Shown: positions 9,546 to 18,942, numbered from the stretch's first letter. The stretch: DNA of 64,000 bases from CAYLLN01 sp964384375 (GCA_964384375.1 CAYLLN010000022.1:26632-90631); one strand, 5' to 3'. Notes: generated from the sequence alone by a model not told the origin. Numbers and translations are program-made.

Positions 9546-9608
9546 CAATTTAGGATTTGATTGCAACTTGCAGCAAATCCTGAATCTGAATCCTAAATCC
9601 TGAATTGA
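9546..9608. repeat. AT-rich imperfect palindrome with repeated 'atcct' blocks
   Basis: The region contains TTTAGGATTTG and, further on, AAATCCTGAATCTGAATCC then TAAATCCTGAATT, giving several alternative hairpins. It lies between the divergent yhaO-like and nadC genes and is much AT-richer than its surroundings. The form matches other dispersed repeats of this chromosome type. A promoter role cannot be excluded. Confidence 0.5.
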
Positions 9609-9632
9609 TCTGCTAGCAGCGGCGGCTTTGCC

Positions 9633-10562
9633 ATGAATCACGACTTCACCCAACTCGCCTGGTCTCCGCAAATTGAAGAAGACTTGCGGCGAATCGTCCG
9701 GCTGGCGGTGTTTGAGGACCTCGACCGGGCCTACGACTGGACGACGGTTTCGCTCGTTCCGGAGGGCTCGACAGCAGCGGCGAATGTCGTCGCCCGGCAG
9801 GCGGGAACGATCGCCGGGCTGGCCGCGGCGCCGGTCGTACTCGACGAAATGGACATCGCGGCCCAGTGGCAACCTCGAATCAACGATGGCCAGCAGGTTG
9901 CTGCAGGAACGGTGCTGGCAACCATCAGCGGACCGGCTCGCGACCTCTTAACGAGCGAGCGGACGATCCTCAATATCCTGGGCAGGCTGTCGGGTATCGC
10001 CACGCTCACGCGGCAGTATGTCGATGCGATTGCCGGCACGAAGGCTCACATTTATGACACGCGCAAGACAACTCCCGGCTGGCGGCGACTTGAAAAGTAC
10101 GCGGTGCATTGCGGCGGCGGGCGAAACCACCGCACCGGCCTTTATGACGCGGTTCTCATCAAAGACAACCATCTTGCCCTCGGTCACCAGCCGGAACTCG
10201 AACAACGATTCACACCGGCAGAAGCGGTCGTGCGAGCCCGAAAGTTCGTGCAGGAGTCGCTGGCCGGCGAGGCGAAAGCTGCGGAAATGATCGTGGAGGT
10301 CGAAGTCGATTCGCTCGAGCAACTTGCTCAAGTTCTGCCGGCCGCTCCCGACATTGTGCTGCTCGACAACATGACGCCTGCGTTGCTCCGCGATGCGGTC
10401 GCGATGCAGGACAAACTCGCCCCAGGTGTTGAACTCGAAGCGTCCGGTGGCGTCAATCTGAAAACGGTCCGGAGCATTGCCGAAACGGGCGTCGAGCGGA
10501 TCAGCGTTGGAGCCCTCACCCACTCGGCGATCAATTTGGATGTGGCGCTCGACTGGACGTAG
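9633..10562 (+). CDS. nadC: Nicotinate-nucleotide pyrophosphorylase (carboxylating)
   Basis: The 309-residue protein has the full NadC/quinolinate phosphoribosyltransferase signature. These are LTSERTILNILGRLSGIAT, HIYDTRKTTPGWRRLEKYAV with the catalytic Arg/Lys pair, CGGGRNHRTGLYDAVLIKDNH, the EVEVDSLEQ strand, VLLDNM and LEASGGVNL. The enzyme converts quinolinate and PRPP to nicotinate mononucleotide, CO2 and pyrophosphate in de novo NAD synthesis. Length is slightly above the usual 280-300, from a short N-terminal extension. The ATG at 9633 is chosen because the N-terminal helix reads naturally from there. It is a single gene convergent with dnaB. No other nad genes are in the window. Confidence 0.95.
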   Translation: MNHDFTQLAWSPQIEEDLRRIVRLAVFEDLDRAYDWTTVSLVPEGSTAAANVVARQAGTIAGLAAAPVVLDEMDIAAQWQPRINDGQQVAAGTVLATISGPARDLLTSERTILNILGRLSGIATLTRQYVDAIAGTKAHIYDTRKTTPGWRRLEKYAVHCGGGRNHRTGLYDAVLIKDNHLALGHQPELEQRFTPAEAVVRARKFVQESLAGEAKAAEMIVEVEVDSLEQLAQVLPAAPDIVLLDNMTPALLRDAVAMQDKLAPGVELEASGGVNLKTVRSIAETGVERISVGALTHSAINLDVALDWT

Positions 10563-10582
10563 GAGCTCGCCGAAACGTTCGC

Positions 10583-12019
10583 CTAGAACCCAGAGCTTTC
10601 CCCCCCGCCATCATTGAAGTGGTCGAACTCTTTCAACCGGTCGGGGACACGATCCTGGAAGCGGGTGAAGTCGCGGAGCCATTCCATTTCGACCTCGCCA
10701 ACGGGGCCGTTGCGCTGCTTGGCAATGATGAGCTGGGCCTGTCCCGCGAATTGCTTCTGATCCTCGCCCCGGTGGTAGTACTCCTCGCGGTGAACGAACA
10801 GCACCACGTCGGCGTCCTGCTCGATTGCGCCGGACTCGCGGAGGTGCGAGAGCCGCGGGATGTTCTCTTTCCCCATTTCGGTCTGGCGGTTGAGCTGGGC
10901 CAGGCACATGACGGGAACCTTCATTTCGCGAGCCAGCCCTTTAAGCCGGCGGGCGATCTTCGCCACTTGCTCCTGCCGCGGATCTTTCGGGTTGTCGGGC
11001 TCAATGAGTTGCAGATAATCGACAACGATCAGGCCCAGCCCCCCTTGGCGTCGCTTGATGCGCCGAGCTGCCGCGGCGATTTCAGTGACTGTACGGCTGG
11101 GGGAATCATCGACGTAAAACGGCGTTTTCGCGAGCACCGACGCCGTATCGACAAGCTTAAGACGATCTTCCTGCGAAACGGTCCCGTTGCGGAGCCGATG
11201 GCCGTTTACGCGGGCGACCGAGCAGAGCAAACGGTCGGCGAGTTCGATCGACGACATTTCGAGGCTAACAAATAGAACGGGAACGTTCTGTTCCTTGGCG
11301 ACGTTTTCGGCCACGTTCATCGCATACGCGGTCTTCCCCATCGATGGTCGGGCCGCCAGGATCACCAGTTCGCCGTCGTGTAGGCCGCCGGTCTTGCCGT
11401 CGAGCTCACGGAAGCCGTAGTCGCAGCCGCCGGCGGCGTGCGTGCCAGCCATCCGGGCGTCGAGCCGGTCCATCGCCTGCATGACGACCTCTTTCAGCGG
11501 CTGAACGTTGTTGCTGCCGCGGTCGTCGAGGATCGAGAAGATTTTTTGCTCGGCCTGACTGAGAAGCTGCGGAGCATCGCCCGCCTCGTCATAGGCGTCG
11601 CGGAGGATGTCGGTCGAGGCGACGATCAGCGAGCGGAACGTCGATTTTTGCCGCACGATCTCCGCGTAGTACGTCGCGTGGGCTGCGTTCGGCACGGCGT
11701 TGATGATCTTGCTGAGGTACGCACTGCCGCCGATCGCCTCGAAGTCGCCTGCCGCCCGCAGCCGGTCGATGAGCAGCGTCGGGTCGATCTTTTTGTTCGA
11801 CTCATGCAGAGCCGTCATGTGGGCGAACAGCTTGCGGTGGGCGTCGTCGTAGAAGTCGTCGGGCCGCAGGATCAGCACGATTTCGTCGAGCACGTCCGGC
11901 AGAAGCACGATGCTCCCCAGCACGCCGATTTCGGCCTGCAGATCGACCGGCGGCTGGCGGTCGAAGTATTCCGAGACAGGGCGTTTAGGCGGGGTATCGA
12001 GACGGCGTGTGCTGGGCAT
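10583..12019 (-). CDS. dnaB: Replicative DNA helicase DnaB
   Basis: The 478-residue protein has the DnaB N-terminal domain at about 25-130 (QPPVDLQAEIGVLGSIVLLPD...) and a RecA-like helicase domain from about 195. Walker A is AARPSMGKTA. Further motifs are VLFVSLEMSS, LGLIVVDYLQL (Walker B), the arginine-finger region and LSHLRESGAIEQDADVV. It unwinds the replication fork as a hexamer and recruits primase. The upstream in-frame ATG at 12169 is rejected. The ATG at 12019 follows GGAGG with correct spacing and begins MPSTRRLDTPPKRPV, a normal DnaB N-terminus. No intein is present. The C-terminal tail ends in a Gly/Ser stretch. Confidence 0.96.
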   Translation of the reverse strand: MPSTRRLDTPPKRPVSEYFDRQPPVDLQAEIGVLGSIVLLPDVLDEIVLILRPDDFYDDAHRKLFAHMTALHESNKKIDPTLLIDRLRAAGDFEAIGGSAYLSKIINAVPNAAHATYYAEIVRQKSTFRSLIVASTDILRDAYDEAGDAPQLLSQAEQKIFSILDDRGSNNVQPLKEVVMQAMDRLDARMAGTHAAGGCDYGFRELDGKTGGLHDGELVILAARPSMGKTAYAMNVAENVAKEQNVPVLFVSLEMSSIELADRLLCSVARVNGHRLRNGTVSQEDRLKLVDTASVLAKTPFYVDDSPSRTVTEIAAAARRIKRRQGGLGLIVVDYLQLIEPDNPKDPRQEQVAKIARRLKGLAREMKVPVMCLAQLNRQTEMGKENIPRLSHLRESGAIEQDADVVLFVHREEYYHRGEDQKQFAGQAQLIIAKQRNGPVGEVEMEWLRDFTRFQDRVPDRLKEFDHFNDGGGESSGF

Positions 12020-12480
12020 GGCTCCTCCGTGCGAAGCCGCGAGGGAACCGCGGCCCGAGAGGGTAGCGTAGCAAACCGCGGCTCCGCCGGCGGCAGCGGG
12101 ACAATTGTTTGCAGGCCGGTGGACGCAGCTTTTCTGCAAAACTTGTCGGCAGCTGTTGACTTCGCCCACTGGACGCGCCTACGAATTGTCAGTCGCGTCC
12201 TTCCCCGCTCGTCTCATCTGCTTGGGGAGGTGTCTATGGGCTGAATTCTCGGCTGATTGCGGCCCACCGGTCGCTCGCCGTGCTTCGTCGTTGTCGTCGG
12301 CAACGCCTCGTTCTCATCGTTCCTTCTCGCCGACGACGCAGCAGTCTCGCGGCAGTGCGACCCTTCGCGGGGGGCCGTCGAGTCGTTGTCTCCCGCCACG
12401 CACAAAAGCGGCCCATGCCGCTTGAGGATCGCGTTGCACGCCGCCATATGTCCCAACCATCCAGAGAAGGAGCGGTCGCT
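12020..12480. other. Divergent intergenic region between dnaB and a membrane protein
   Basis: These 461 bases contain only frames that lack ribosome sites and read as low-complexity Arg/Ser text. No palindrome, RNA gene or clear promoter was recognised. It should hold the two divergent promoters. Confidence 0.55.
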
Positions 12481-14172
12481 ATGACCAAGCCAAGTTCCCT
12501 TTCGTCCGCATCGATCGTGAGGCTGCTGTACACGCAAAACCCCTTCTATCTCATCGGCACGCTGCTCGTCCTCGTCGGCTTGCAGCAAAGCCTGGGAAGC
12601 ACGCCGGGCCTGGAAACGAGCGGCCTGCTCACCGGCCTCTTGGCCGGATACACGCTGCTGCTCGCGGCCATTGCGGCGGCGATCATCGGCATCGGCCGCA
12701 TCTGGGAAGACGCCCGGACGATCCTGCTCGTGATCGTGCTTCTGTTCTTCATGCTTTCGGCGAGCCTCGACGTGCAACTCGTCGATTCGCTCGAAACGGG
12801 CTCGCTGCTGCTCGCGGCAGGCTTGGCATTTTCGCTGGCAGTGAGCGAAGTATTGCTGCGGGGATTGGGGATTGGGCTCGCGTGGAGCTACCGCGGGCCG
12901 TTCTATTTGCTCCTCGCTCTACTGTTTGGTTACCCGATGTTGCCGGCGTGGCTCGATGATGCCGGATTGCCCGAGGCGCGATCGTGGTCGCTGCTCGCAT
13001 TTCCCACAGCGGCGTCGCTCGTGCTGCTGACGCTCCTGCCTGCGGCGCGAACGACCGCCGATCGCGAACTTCCCACCGGCGTGCCGTGGAAATGGCCGAT
13101 GTACCCCTGGTCGCTGTTTGTCTATCTGACAATCGGCATCGCGCTCCGGTCGTGGTGGCTGACGATCTCGTTCGAGCCGGCCAGCGGCACGGCGGCCAGC
13201 TTCCGGCCGTACTTTCTGATTCCGCTTGTCCTCGCCTGGTCGGCAATCCTGCTCGAAATCGGTCTCGCCCGAAAACTTGATAACGTACTGGCCGTCGGCA
13301 TGTTCCTCCCCTTCGCGAGTATCTTCCTGATGTTCCCCGGCTATCCGTCATCCCCCGTCGCGACTGACATGCTCGTCCGGCTCACCGCGACGCTCGGCTC
13401 GCCAGCCCAAGTGACTGCGTCCGGCATGGCTGCGTACTTCGCCTGGACCTGGTGGCGGAAAGTGCCAGCAGCGGAGGGGTTCTTCCTTGCGGCGCTGGCC
13501 GGGGCGTCGGTCATGGGGCCAGGAACCGTCGATCCGGCCACGTTTTCGTTCCCGCAAGTCTTACCGCTGGCGGTCCTGGCCGCGACGCTCCTGCTCGTCG
13601 GCTTTTGGCGAGAATCGACTGGACGCCTCCTGGCCGGCGTGCTGCTGGTTGGGATTGGAAGCTGGATGAATGCCGGCGGCAGCAGCGTGAACGCCTGGTT
13701 CTGGCAGGTGCATGGACCGATCCTGGCGCTCTTGGCACTCCCCGCGCTCATGGACGACGAACTCGCGCGCGAGTTGCGCACGTTGGCCTGGCGGGCGGCC
13801 GCGGCGGTGGCGTTTGTTGCCGCTGCGACTTATCCGTGGCTCATGCCGAGCCTGTCGCCAATCGTGCTGCCGGCATTCCTCGCAATGCTGTTGGCGGTTG
13901 CCATTGGCCACTGGCAGCGACTGCGAAAACTAGAACCGCTCATGGGCGTGGCGATTGTTGCAGCGGCCAATGCACTGGGCGCTAGCCAGCACGGTTACGC
14001 CCGACTGCAAGATTCAGTCCTCGGCAAGGGACTGCCGTGGCTGGTGGCGGGACTGGCTATTGTGGCCGTGGCGCTCACGATCAGCCTGCTGAAAATGGGT
14101 CTCTGGACGTGGCTCCGACAAAAGGTCGAGCGGCTGGGGCTCGTCGCCGCCACTGATGACCAACCTGCCTGA
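12481..14172 (+). CDS. Polytopic membrane protein of unknown function
   Basis: The 563-residue protein is mostly hydrophobic, with roughly 14-16 predicted membrane helices (for example YLIGTLLVLVGLQQSL, ILLVIVLLFFMLSASL and LPAFLAMLLAVAIGHW). Short loops and a final charged tail KVERLGLVAATDDQPA complete it. The first helix follows a short cytoplasmic segment containing YTQNPFYLIGT. The start at 12481 is preferred over upstream frames because AGAAGGAG precedes it. I recognise no transporter signature, active-site motif or binding site. The length and helix count resemble uncharacterised planctomycete membrane proteins. It is transcribed divergently from dnaB and ahead of a small secreted peptide, with no obvious operon partner. 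Confidence 0.75.
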   Translation: MTKPSSLSSASIVRLLYTQNPFYLIGTLLVLVGLQQSLGSTPGLETSGLLTGLLAGYTLLLAAIAAAIIGIGRIWEDARTILLVIVLLFFMLSASLDVQLVDSLETGSLLLAAGLAFSLAVSEVLLRGLGIGLAWSYRGPFYLLLALLFGYPMLPAWLDDAGLPEARSWSLLAFPTAASLVLLTLLPAARTTADRELPTGVPWKWPMYPWSLFVYLTIGIALRSWWLTISFEPASGTAASFRPYFLIPLVLAWSAILLEIGLARKLDNVLAVGMFLPFASIFLMFPGYPSSPVATDMLVRLTATLGSPAQVTASGMAAYFAWTWWRKVPAAEGFFLAALAGASVMGPGTVDPATFSFPQVLPLAVLAATLLLVGFWRESTGRLLAGVLLVGIGSWMNAGGSSVNAWFWQVHGPILALLALPALMDDELARELRTLAWRAAAAVAFVAAATYPWLMPSLSPIVLPAFLAMLLAVAIGHWQRLRKLEPLMGVAIVAAANALGASQHGYARLQDSVLGKGLPWLVAGLAIVAVALTISLLKMGLWTWLRQKVERLGLVAATDDQPA

Positions 14173-14320
14173 GCGGAACGCACCGCCGCTACGACCGGCA
14201 CGTTCGATCCGCCGGTCGCGCAGCCTGGATCGGATGTCGGTTGCGACCGGCAACGGCTTGAATTCCGCCAGAAAGTGGACGATGGTTACCTAGTCCACCC
14301 TTCCTTGCAGGAATCGACCG

Positions 14321-14500
14321 ATGAAACCGCTCACCTGGCTCGTGGCGCTCCTCGTAGCCGCCATTGGACTTTCGTTCGTCTCAAATGCCGATGCCGGGAT
14401 GAAGCACAAGGCGAAGAAGCCGAAGTTCGCCGTTTCGGGACCGCCGCCGAAGAAGCACCAGCTCTTGCACGGTCACGGCGGGCACAAACTGCGGCACTAG
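14321..14500 (+). CDS. Small secreted Lys/His-rich peptide
   Basis: The frame encodes 59 residues. There is a clear signal peptide (MKPLTWLVALLVAAIGLSFV) with a probable cut after SNADA. The mature part is about 34 residues and very basic (GMKHKAKKPKF...GPPPKKHQ), ending in a His/Gly tail (LLHGHGGHKLRH). A weak purine-rich site (GCAGGAA) precedes the ATG. The function is unknown. The five histidines and many lysines could bind metal or an anionic partner. It stands alone between a membrane protein and a palindromic repeat. Confidence 0.6.
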   Translation: MKPLTWLVALLVAAIGLSFVSNADAGMKHKAKKPKFAVSGPPPKKHQLLHGHGGHKLRH

Positions 14501-14523
14501 ACAATTCTCGCCTCAGGCGAGCA

Positions 14524-14603
14524 AATGACCAATGTCCAAATCCCGATGACCAATGGGTAACACCATCGACATTGGTCATTGAGGCTTGGTCATTGGTCAT
14601 TCA
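14524..14603. repeat. Palindromic repeat made of 'gaccaatg' units
   Basis: Two direct units (AATGACCAATG and GATGACCAATG) are followed by their inverted forms (ACATTGGTCATT and TTGGTCATTGGTCATT). Together they can form a long hairpin. It lies exactly between two convergent genes (stops at 14500 and 14645), so it may end both transcripts. The unit is of a type dispersed in planctomycete genomes. Confidence 0.65.
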
Positions 14604-14644
14604 TTTCTTCGCCGAATTCTATCGGCCTCGGCAGCTTTGGCGAT

Positions 14645-14932
14645 CTACGCCCCCCCCTTATTCAGCGTCATCGAGTAGATGACGACCACTGCCCCCGTCG
14701 AAAGCAGCGTCCACGGCGCCCACTCCGGCGGTTGATAATCCTTGGTCGGCGCAGCCATCGGCTGAACGCCGAAAAGCGACTGTGGGGTTTGAGCGGTTGG
14801 TTCTTCGCTCGCCATGACGAACGAATCGACCACGAGGCACTGAGCCCCGAGAATGCACGCGAAGATTCCGGACGCCAGGAAGAAGGCTCGCCACATGGCA
14901 GTTGCACCGCGGGATGAGGGATCGGATTCCAT
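14645..14932 (-). CDS. Small two-helix membrane protein, hypothetical
   Basis: The 95-residue protein has one helix at about 13-35 (MWRAFFLASGIFACILGAQCL) and a second at about 72-90 (WTLLSTGAVVVIYSMTL). A polar linker containing ASEEPTAQTPQSLFGVQPM joins them. Neither the ATG at 14932 nor the internal ATG before WRAFF has a strong ribosome site, so the start is uncertain. The function is unknown. The pattern resembles short conserved planctomycete membrane proteins, but this is recollection, not a search. Confidence 0.6.
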   Translation of the reverse strand: MESDPSSRGATAMWRAFFLASGIFACILGAQCLVVDSFVMASEEPTAQTPQSLFGVQPMAAPTKDYQPPEWAPWTLLSTGAVVVIYSMTLNKGGA

Positions 14933-15398
14933 CCGTCCAATCCGTCCGCCGACAGTTCAAGCGGTCCGGTGCGAGTCCGTTCCAACCTTTCATCGTCGCG
15001 ATGCCAACGTTGCGTCCACTTGTCGCCGATGTCGCGATTCAACCGGCATTTTTGGGTAGGTCTGCCGTGGTTGGCTGTCGCCAACCACAGCCACCCCGGC
15101 CAAACATAGCTACAGCAATCCACTACCACTCCGTCATATTGCCGCCAGCGCGGTTTGCGGCGATTATTCCACGTCCTCCCCCCAGATTGCTCTTGCCGAT
15201 TTTGACGACTCCCGGCAGAGTACCGCGTGCATGGTGCAGCACCCCGACGGCATTTGCCGGCTGCATCGCGCCAGATTGGTGATAGCCAGCCCGGTGACAG
15301 CCGGGCACGCCTCGAAGGATCGAGGCCAATTGTCGCGTCCGCGAAGCATCCCGCGGCTAACCAGCCAGCTTCGCTCGCGAGTTTCCAAGGAGGGAAGC
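14933..15398. other. Intergenic region with a short perfect hairpin
   Basis: No convincing gene lies in these 466 bases. A perfect 9-base stem with a 4-base loop (GTGGTTGGC-tgtc-GCCAACCAC) lies at 15067-15088 and is of a kind found repeatedly between planctomycete genes. The region should carry the promoters of the divergent neighbours. Confidence 0.55.
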
Positions 15399-16826
15399 AT
15401 GTCGCTCGTCACGTTGGCGGCTTTGGTCGCCGTTGCTAGCACCCCCGATGCGGTGCTCGTTCAATTCACGTCGCAAAGTTGCCAGCCCTGCCGGGCGATG
15501 CAGCCGGCCATGTCCAGGCTGGTCAGCGACGGCTACCCGGTACAGCGGATCGACATCGACCGCTTTCCTGAAACAGCTCGCCAATTCGGCGTGAAAGGCG
15601 CACCGACTTTTATCCTGCTCGTCGGCAATCGCGAGATCAGCCGCGTGGAGGGTGCAACAAGCTACGACCGGCTGATGCGGATGTTCGCCGCCGCCAAGCC
15701 CGCCATCGAAGAAGCACCAGAGACAGCCGCCACGACGCTGCAGCCCACGCAGTATCGTGCCGCGTCGCCCGAGCAAGCGGCTCAGGTCGCCCACGCGGCC
15801 AGCGTCCGCCTGAAGGTCGAGGACGCCACCGGTTTTGGCTACGGGACGGGAACGATCATCGACGTTCACGGCGACGAAGCCCTCGTCGTCACTTGCGGAC
15901 ACATCTTTCGCGAGTCGCAGGGGAAAGGGCCGATCACGGTTGATCTTTTCGCTCCCAGCGCGACCGGTCCCGTCGAAGGGCACCTGCTCGGCTACGACCT
16001 CGATCGCGACATCGCCCTCGTGAGCATCAAGCCGGGGATGCAGATCACGCCGGTCGTCGTTGCCCCGCCGGGACACACCGTTCGCCCGCGCGACGCGGCC
16101 TTCACCGTCGGCTGCGACAAAGGGGCCGATGCGACCGTGCGGCAGAGCCAAATCACCGCGGTCAACAAATATCGCGGCCGACCGAACTTCACCGCCAGCG
16201 GCGCACCGGTCGATGGCCGGAGCGGCGGCGGACTTTTCACAGCCGACGGCCTGCTGATCGGCGTGTGCAACGCGGCCGACAACGCGGCGGACGAAGGGGT
16301 CTATGCCGGACTCGCGTCGATTCATTGGCAGCTCGATCAGATCGGCCAGTCGGAAATCTACCAGCGACAGGCTGGCAGCAGCGCCGACGGCGTTGCAGCG
16401 ACCACGTATGAGCAGCCCGTCGAACAGCCCGCGGCAACACCCCCTGGATTCTCGGCATCGCAGGTTCCGTTCCCCGCGGCGGAACAAGCCGCGCCCGCCA
16501 CGCTTCCGCCGCATTTCCCGCAGGCCAGCGCCATCACGCCAACTTCGACGACTGACCTGCCGATTGCCGGCCTGGGTGACGACACCGAACTCGTCGTCAT
16601 CATTCGCTCGAAGCGCGACCCCCGCGTGAAGAGCGAGATCTATGTCGTCGATCAAGCCGCTCCCGAACTGCTCAGCGGCATTATCCACGCCGCCCGCCGC
16701 GGTGCTGCCGACAGTTCCACGGCCATCGCTTCGCAGCCGACGGCAACGATGCGAGCCGCTCCGCAGTTCCAGCGCGGACCCGCGTTCGCACCGCCCCCTG
16801 TCGTCCGCGGGCAACTCAGCGAGTAA
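15399..16826 (+). CDS. Thioredoxin-trypsin-like serine protease fusion
   Basis: The 475-residue protein starts with a thioredoxin fold (residues 15-105). It has active-site CQPC at 28-31 and the cis-proline motif GAPT at 67-70. After a linker comes a trypsin/HtrA-type protease domain (about 130-350). Its triad is complete: H168 in VTCGHIF, D204 in LDRDIALV and S275 in VDGRSGGG. The C-terminal 120 residues are Ala/Pro-rich with a final conserved-looking segment (LVVIIRSKRDPRVKSEIYVVD). The start at 15399 follows AAGGAGGG and removes an unlikely 56-residue leader. There is no classical signal peptide, and residues 1-15 could be a weak one. Location is therefore uncertain. No PDZ domain is seen, which separates it from HtrA/DegP. 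Confidence 0.82.
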   Translation: MSLVTLAALVAVASTPDAVLVQFTSQSCQPCRAMQPAMSRLVSDGYPVQRIDIDRFPETARQFGVKGAPTFILLVGNREISRVEGATSYDRLMRMFAAAKPAIEEAPETAATTLQPTQYRAASPEQAAQVAHAASVRLKVEDATGFGYGTGTIIDVHGDEALVVTCGHIFRESQGKGPITVDLFAPSATGPVEGHLLGYDLDRDIALVSIKPGMQITPVVVAPPGHTVRPRDAAFTVGCDKGADATVRQSQITAVNKYRGRPNFTASGAPVDGRSGGGLFTADGLLIGVCNAADNAADEGVYAGLASIHWQLDQIGQSEIYQRQAGSSADGVAATTYEQPVEQPAATPPGFSASQVPFPAAEQAAPATLPPHFPQASAITPTSTTDLPIAGLGDDTELVVIIRSKRDPRVKSEIYVVDQAAPELLSGIIHAARRGAADSSTAIASQPTATMRAAPQFQRGPAFAPPPVVRGQLSE

Positions 16827-16908
16827 GCCGGCACAATCGGCAAGGCTCGCGCGATCCGCACCGCGTGCCATTCGCGGCTGACCTACAGTTAATAGTCAGC
16901 CGAGTAGA

Positions 16909-16927
16909 TCCCGCCGGCCCGGCGGGA
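16909..16927. repeat. GC-rich palindrome, TCCCGCCGG family
   Basis: A perfect 19-base palindrome (TCCCGCCGG-C-CCGGCGGGA) lies in the 141-base gap before a small membrane protein gene. The same core recurs at 52291-52313 and 52493-52513. Confidence 0.7.
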
Positions 16928-16967
16928 CTTCGCCTGCTACAAAGCTCGGAGTACGCGAGCGCCCACC

Positions 16968-17138
16968 ATGTCCCTCTTCCTGTTCCTGCTCATCACCGTG
17001 GGCAATCTGGCCCTCGGCTTTGGCCTCGCGGTCCATCTCGGTTTTGGTCCCGACCTGTCGCAACTCGCTGAGCACTGGCAGCACTTCCTCGCACGCTTGC
17101 GTCGAAAAAAGCCGGCCGCTTCCGCGAGCGGGCACTAG
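16968..17138 (+). CDS. Small single-helix membrane protein, hypothetical
   Basis: The frame encodes 56 residues. The first 28 form a hydrophobic helix (MSLFLFLLITVGNLALGFGL). A short amphipathic stretch (SQLAEHWQHFLARLRR) and a basic tail ending KKPAASASGH follow. It is a plausible single-pass protein with its basic end in the cytoplasm. There is no strong ribosome site and no recognisable family, so it could be a chance frame, although the helix-plus-positive-tail layout argues for a real gene. Confidence 0.5.
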   Translation: MSLFLFLLITVGNLALGFGLAVHLGFGPDLSQLAEHWQHFLARLRRKKPAASASGH

Positions 17139-17281
17139 CCCAGATCGACTGGCAACAGCAAACGGCCCTTTGCGGCACCTCTTCCCGGCTGACCGGCCCA
17201 GCGGCAGGCTGTATAAATCTCTCGGCGTGCGAGCTGGCTTCCGGCTTGGTTCGTTTCTTGATTCGCTCCGGGTGACCCACA

Positions 17282-18706
17282 ATGCGAGGCTTCCTGCTGA
17301 CACTTGCCTTGGTCTTTGCTTTGTCGTCCGCGGTGCGAGCAGCCGAACTCCGCGCCGGCGCCGCCACCAGCAATATCACCCCGCCGCTCGGCAGCCCGAT
17401 CATCGGCGGCTTTGCGCCGTTTCCTTCCACGCATGTGCATGATGAGTTGCACGCGCGGTGTCTCGTTCTCGACGACGGGCAGACGAAGCTAGTCCTCGTC
17501 GTGTGCGACCTGTTGGGCATGCATCGCCTGGTGAGCGAAGAAGCCCGCCGCCTGATCGAAAAGCAAACTGGCATTCCCCCCGCTCGTGTCCTGATTTCCG
17601 CAACGCACACACACTCGGCTGCATCGGCGCTCGGCCAGGACCGTTTCAAGCATGAGCAACAGCTGGACGAGTATCAGCGGTTCGTCGCCCAGCGAATTGC
17701 CGACGGCGTGCAAAGCGCCGTCAATACGCTTCGCCCCGCCGAGATCGGGTTTGGCATGGCCGAAGCTGCCGAGCACGTCTTCAACCGTCGCTGGTTCATG
17801 AAGCCGGGCGCGATGCCGGAAAATCCATTCGGCAGCACGAGCGACCTCGTGAAGATGAATCCTCCCGCCGGCAGCCCAAACCTTGCCGAGCCGGCCGGTC
17901 CGACCGATCCGATCGTGTCATTCCTCACCATTCGCGAACCGGAAGGCAAGCCGATTTCCGTCTATACCGCGTATTCCCTGCATTATGTCGGCGGCGTCGG
18001 TAACGGACACATCTCAGCCGACTACTTCGCAATCTACTGCGAACATCTCGCTCGCCTGCTCGATGCCGACCAACAAGACCCGCCGTTCGTCGCTCTGATG
18101 GCCAACGGCACGAGCGGCGACATCAACAACATCAACTTCCGCACACCTCGCGGCCGGCAAGAGCCGTACGAGCAGATGCGGCACGTTGCCAAGGACGTGG
18201 CGGCCAAGGTTCACGCTGCTCTCGCCAAGATCCAGTATCGCCGCGACATCACGCTTGACTCGCGCTACCGCGAGCCGACCATCGCCTGGCGCAAGCCGAC
18301 AACGGAGCAACTCGACTGGGCGAAGAAGACTGTCGCCGCCGGTCCGAAAGTCGAGGGGCGGACCGACCTGTCGGTGATTTACGCCGAGCGGACGCTCGCC
18401 TTGGCCGAGTATCCTGAAACGACCACTGTCCCGCTTCAGGTTCTCCGGATCGGCGACGTGGCCATTGGCTCGATCCCGTGCGAAGTCTTCGTCGAGATCG
18501 GCCTCGATTTCAAAGCCAAATGCCCGCTGCAGCCGGCGTTTCTCGTCTCGATCGCGCACGGGTACATGGGCTACCTGCCGCCGCCGCGGCAGCACAAGCT
18601 GGGGGGCTACGAAACGTGGCTCGGCACGAACCGCCTGGAGGTGGAAGCGTCCGACAAGATGCTGGCTGAATTGCTGGCGATGGCAGCCGAGCTAAAGCCG
18701 CAGTAG
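17282..18706 (+). CDS. Neutral/alkaline non-lysosomal ceramidase-family hydrolase, secreted
   Basis: The 474-residue protein has a signal peptide (MRGFLLTLALVFALSSAVRA). The start of the ceramidase N-terminal domain follows: LRAGAATSNITPPLGSPIIGGF. Zinc-site features follow: SATHTHSA with two histidines, YSLHYVGG and the typical MANGTSGDINN. Members cleave amide or ester bonds, and true ceramidases release fatty acid from ceramide. Planctomycetes hold many paralogues of unknown substrate, often without the C-terminal domain. At 474 residues this one lacks the second Ig-like domain of full ceramidases, so hydrolase is safer than ceramidase. It is a single gene with no partner suggesting the substrate. 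Confidence 0.8.
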   Translation: MRGFLLTLALVFALSSAVRAAELRAGAATSNITPPLGSPIIGGFAPFPSTHVHDELHARCLVLDDGQTKLVLVVCDLLGMHRLVSEEARRLIEKQTGIPPARVLISATHTHSAASALGQDRFKHEQQLDEYQRFVAQRIADGVQSAVNTLRPAEIGFGMAEAAEHVFNRRWFMKPGAMPENPFGSTSDLVKMNPPAGSPNLAEPAGPTDPIVSFLTIREPEGKPISVYTAYSLHYVGGVGNGHISADYFAIYCEHLARLLDADQQDPPFVALMANGTSGDINNINFRTPRGRQEPYEQMRHVAKDVAAKVHAALAKIQYRRDITLDSRYREPTIAWRKPTTEQLDWAKKTVAAGPKVEGRTDLSVIYAERTLALAEYPETTTVPLQVLRIGDVAIGSIPCEVFVEIGLDFKAKCPLQPAFLVSIAHGYMGYLPPPRQHKLGGYETWLGTNRLEVEASDKMLAELLAMAAELKPQ

Positions 18707-18942
18707 CCATTGGTCGAGACGGTCGGAAGTGGGTCAGTTTGAAATTAGTCCCGTCACGCCCGCGCCAACCGCTCGAAAAAGCAAACACGGTGTCACGGTG
18801 AAGCGAGAGAACGACCGTGATGTCTTTCGCGTTTGGCGTAAATCTTTACCAGGACCATTTCACGGTCCCGTCGATTCTTCTCAATGATGACCCGTGCGCT
18901 GTCTGGATACTTGGCTTTCAGCAGCGAAGCGGAAGGCCATCG

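Noticed and set aside
14521..14610. CRISPR-like direct repeats of 'gaccaatg'
   Set aside because: Units are too short, irregular and partly inverted, without regular spacers or cas genes. A palindromic repeat fits better.
15357..16871. 504-residue minus-strand frame
   Set aside because: It is opposite the thioredoxin-trypsin gene, with low-complexity Arg/Gly/Asp text.
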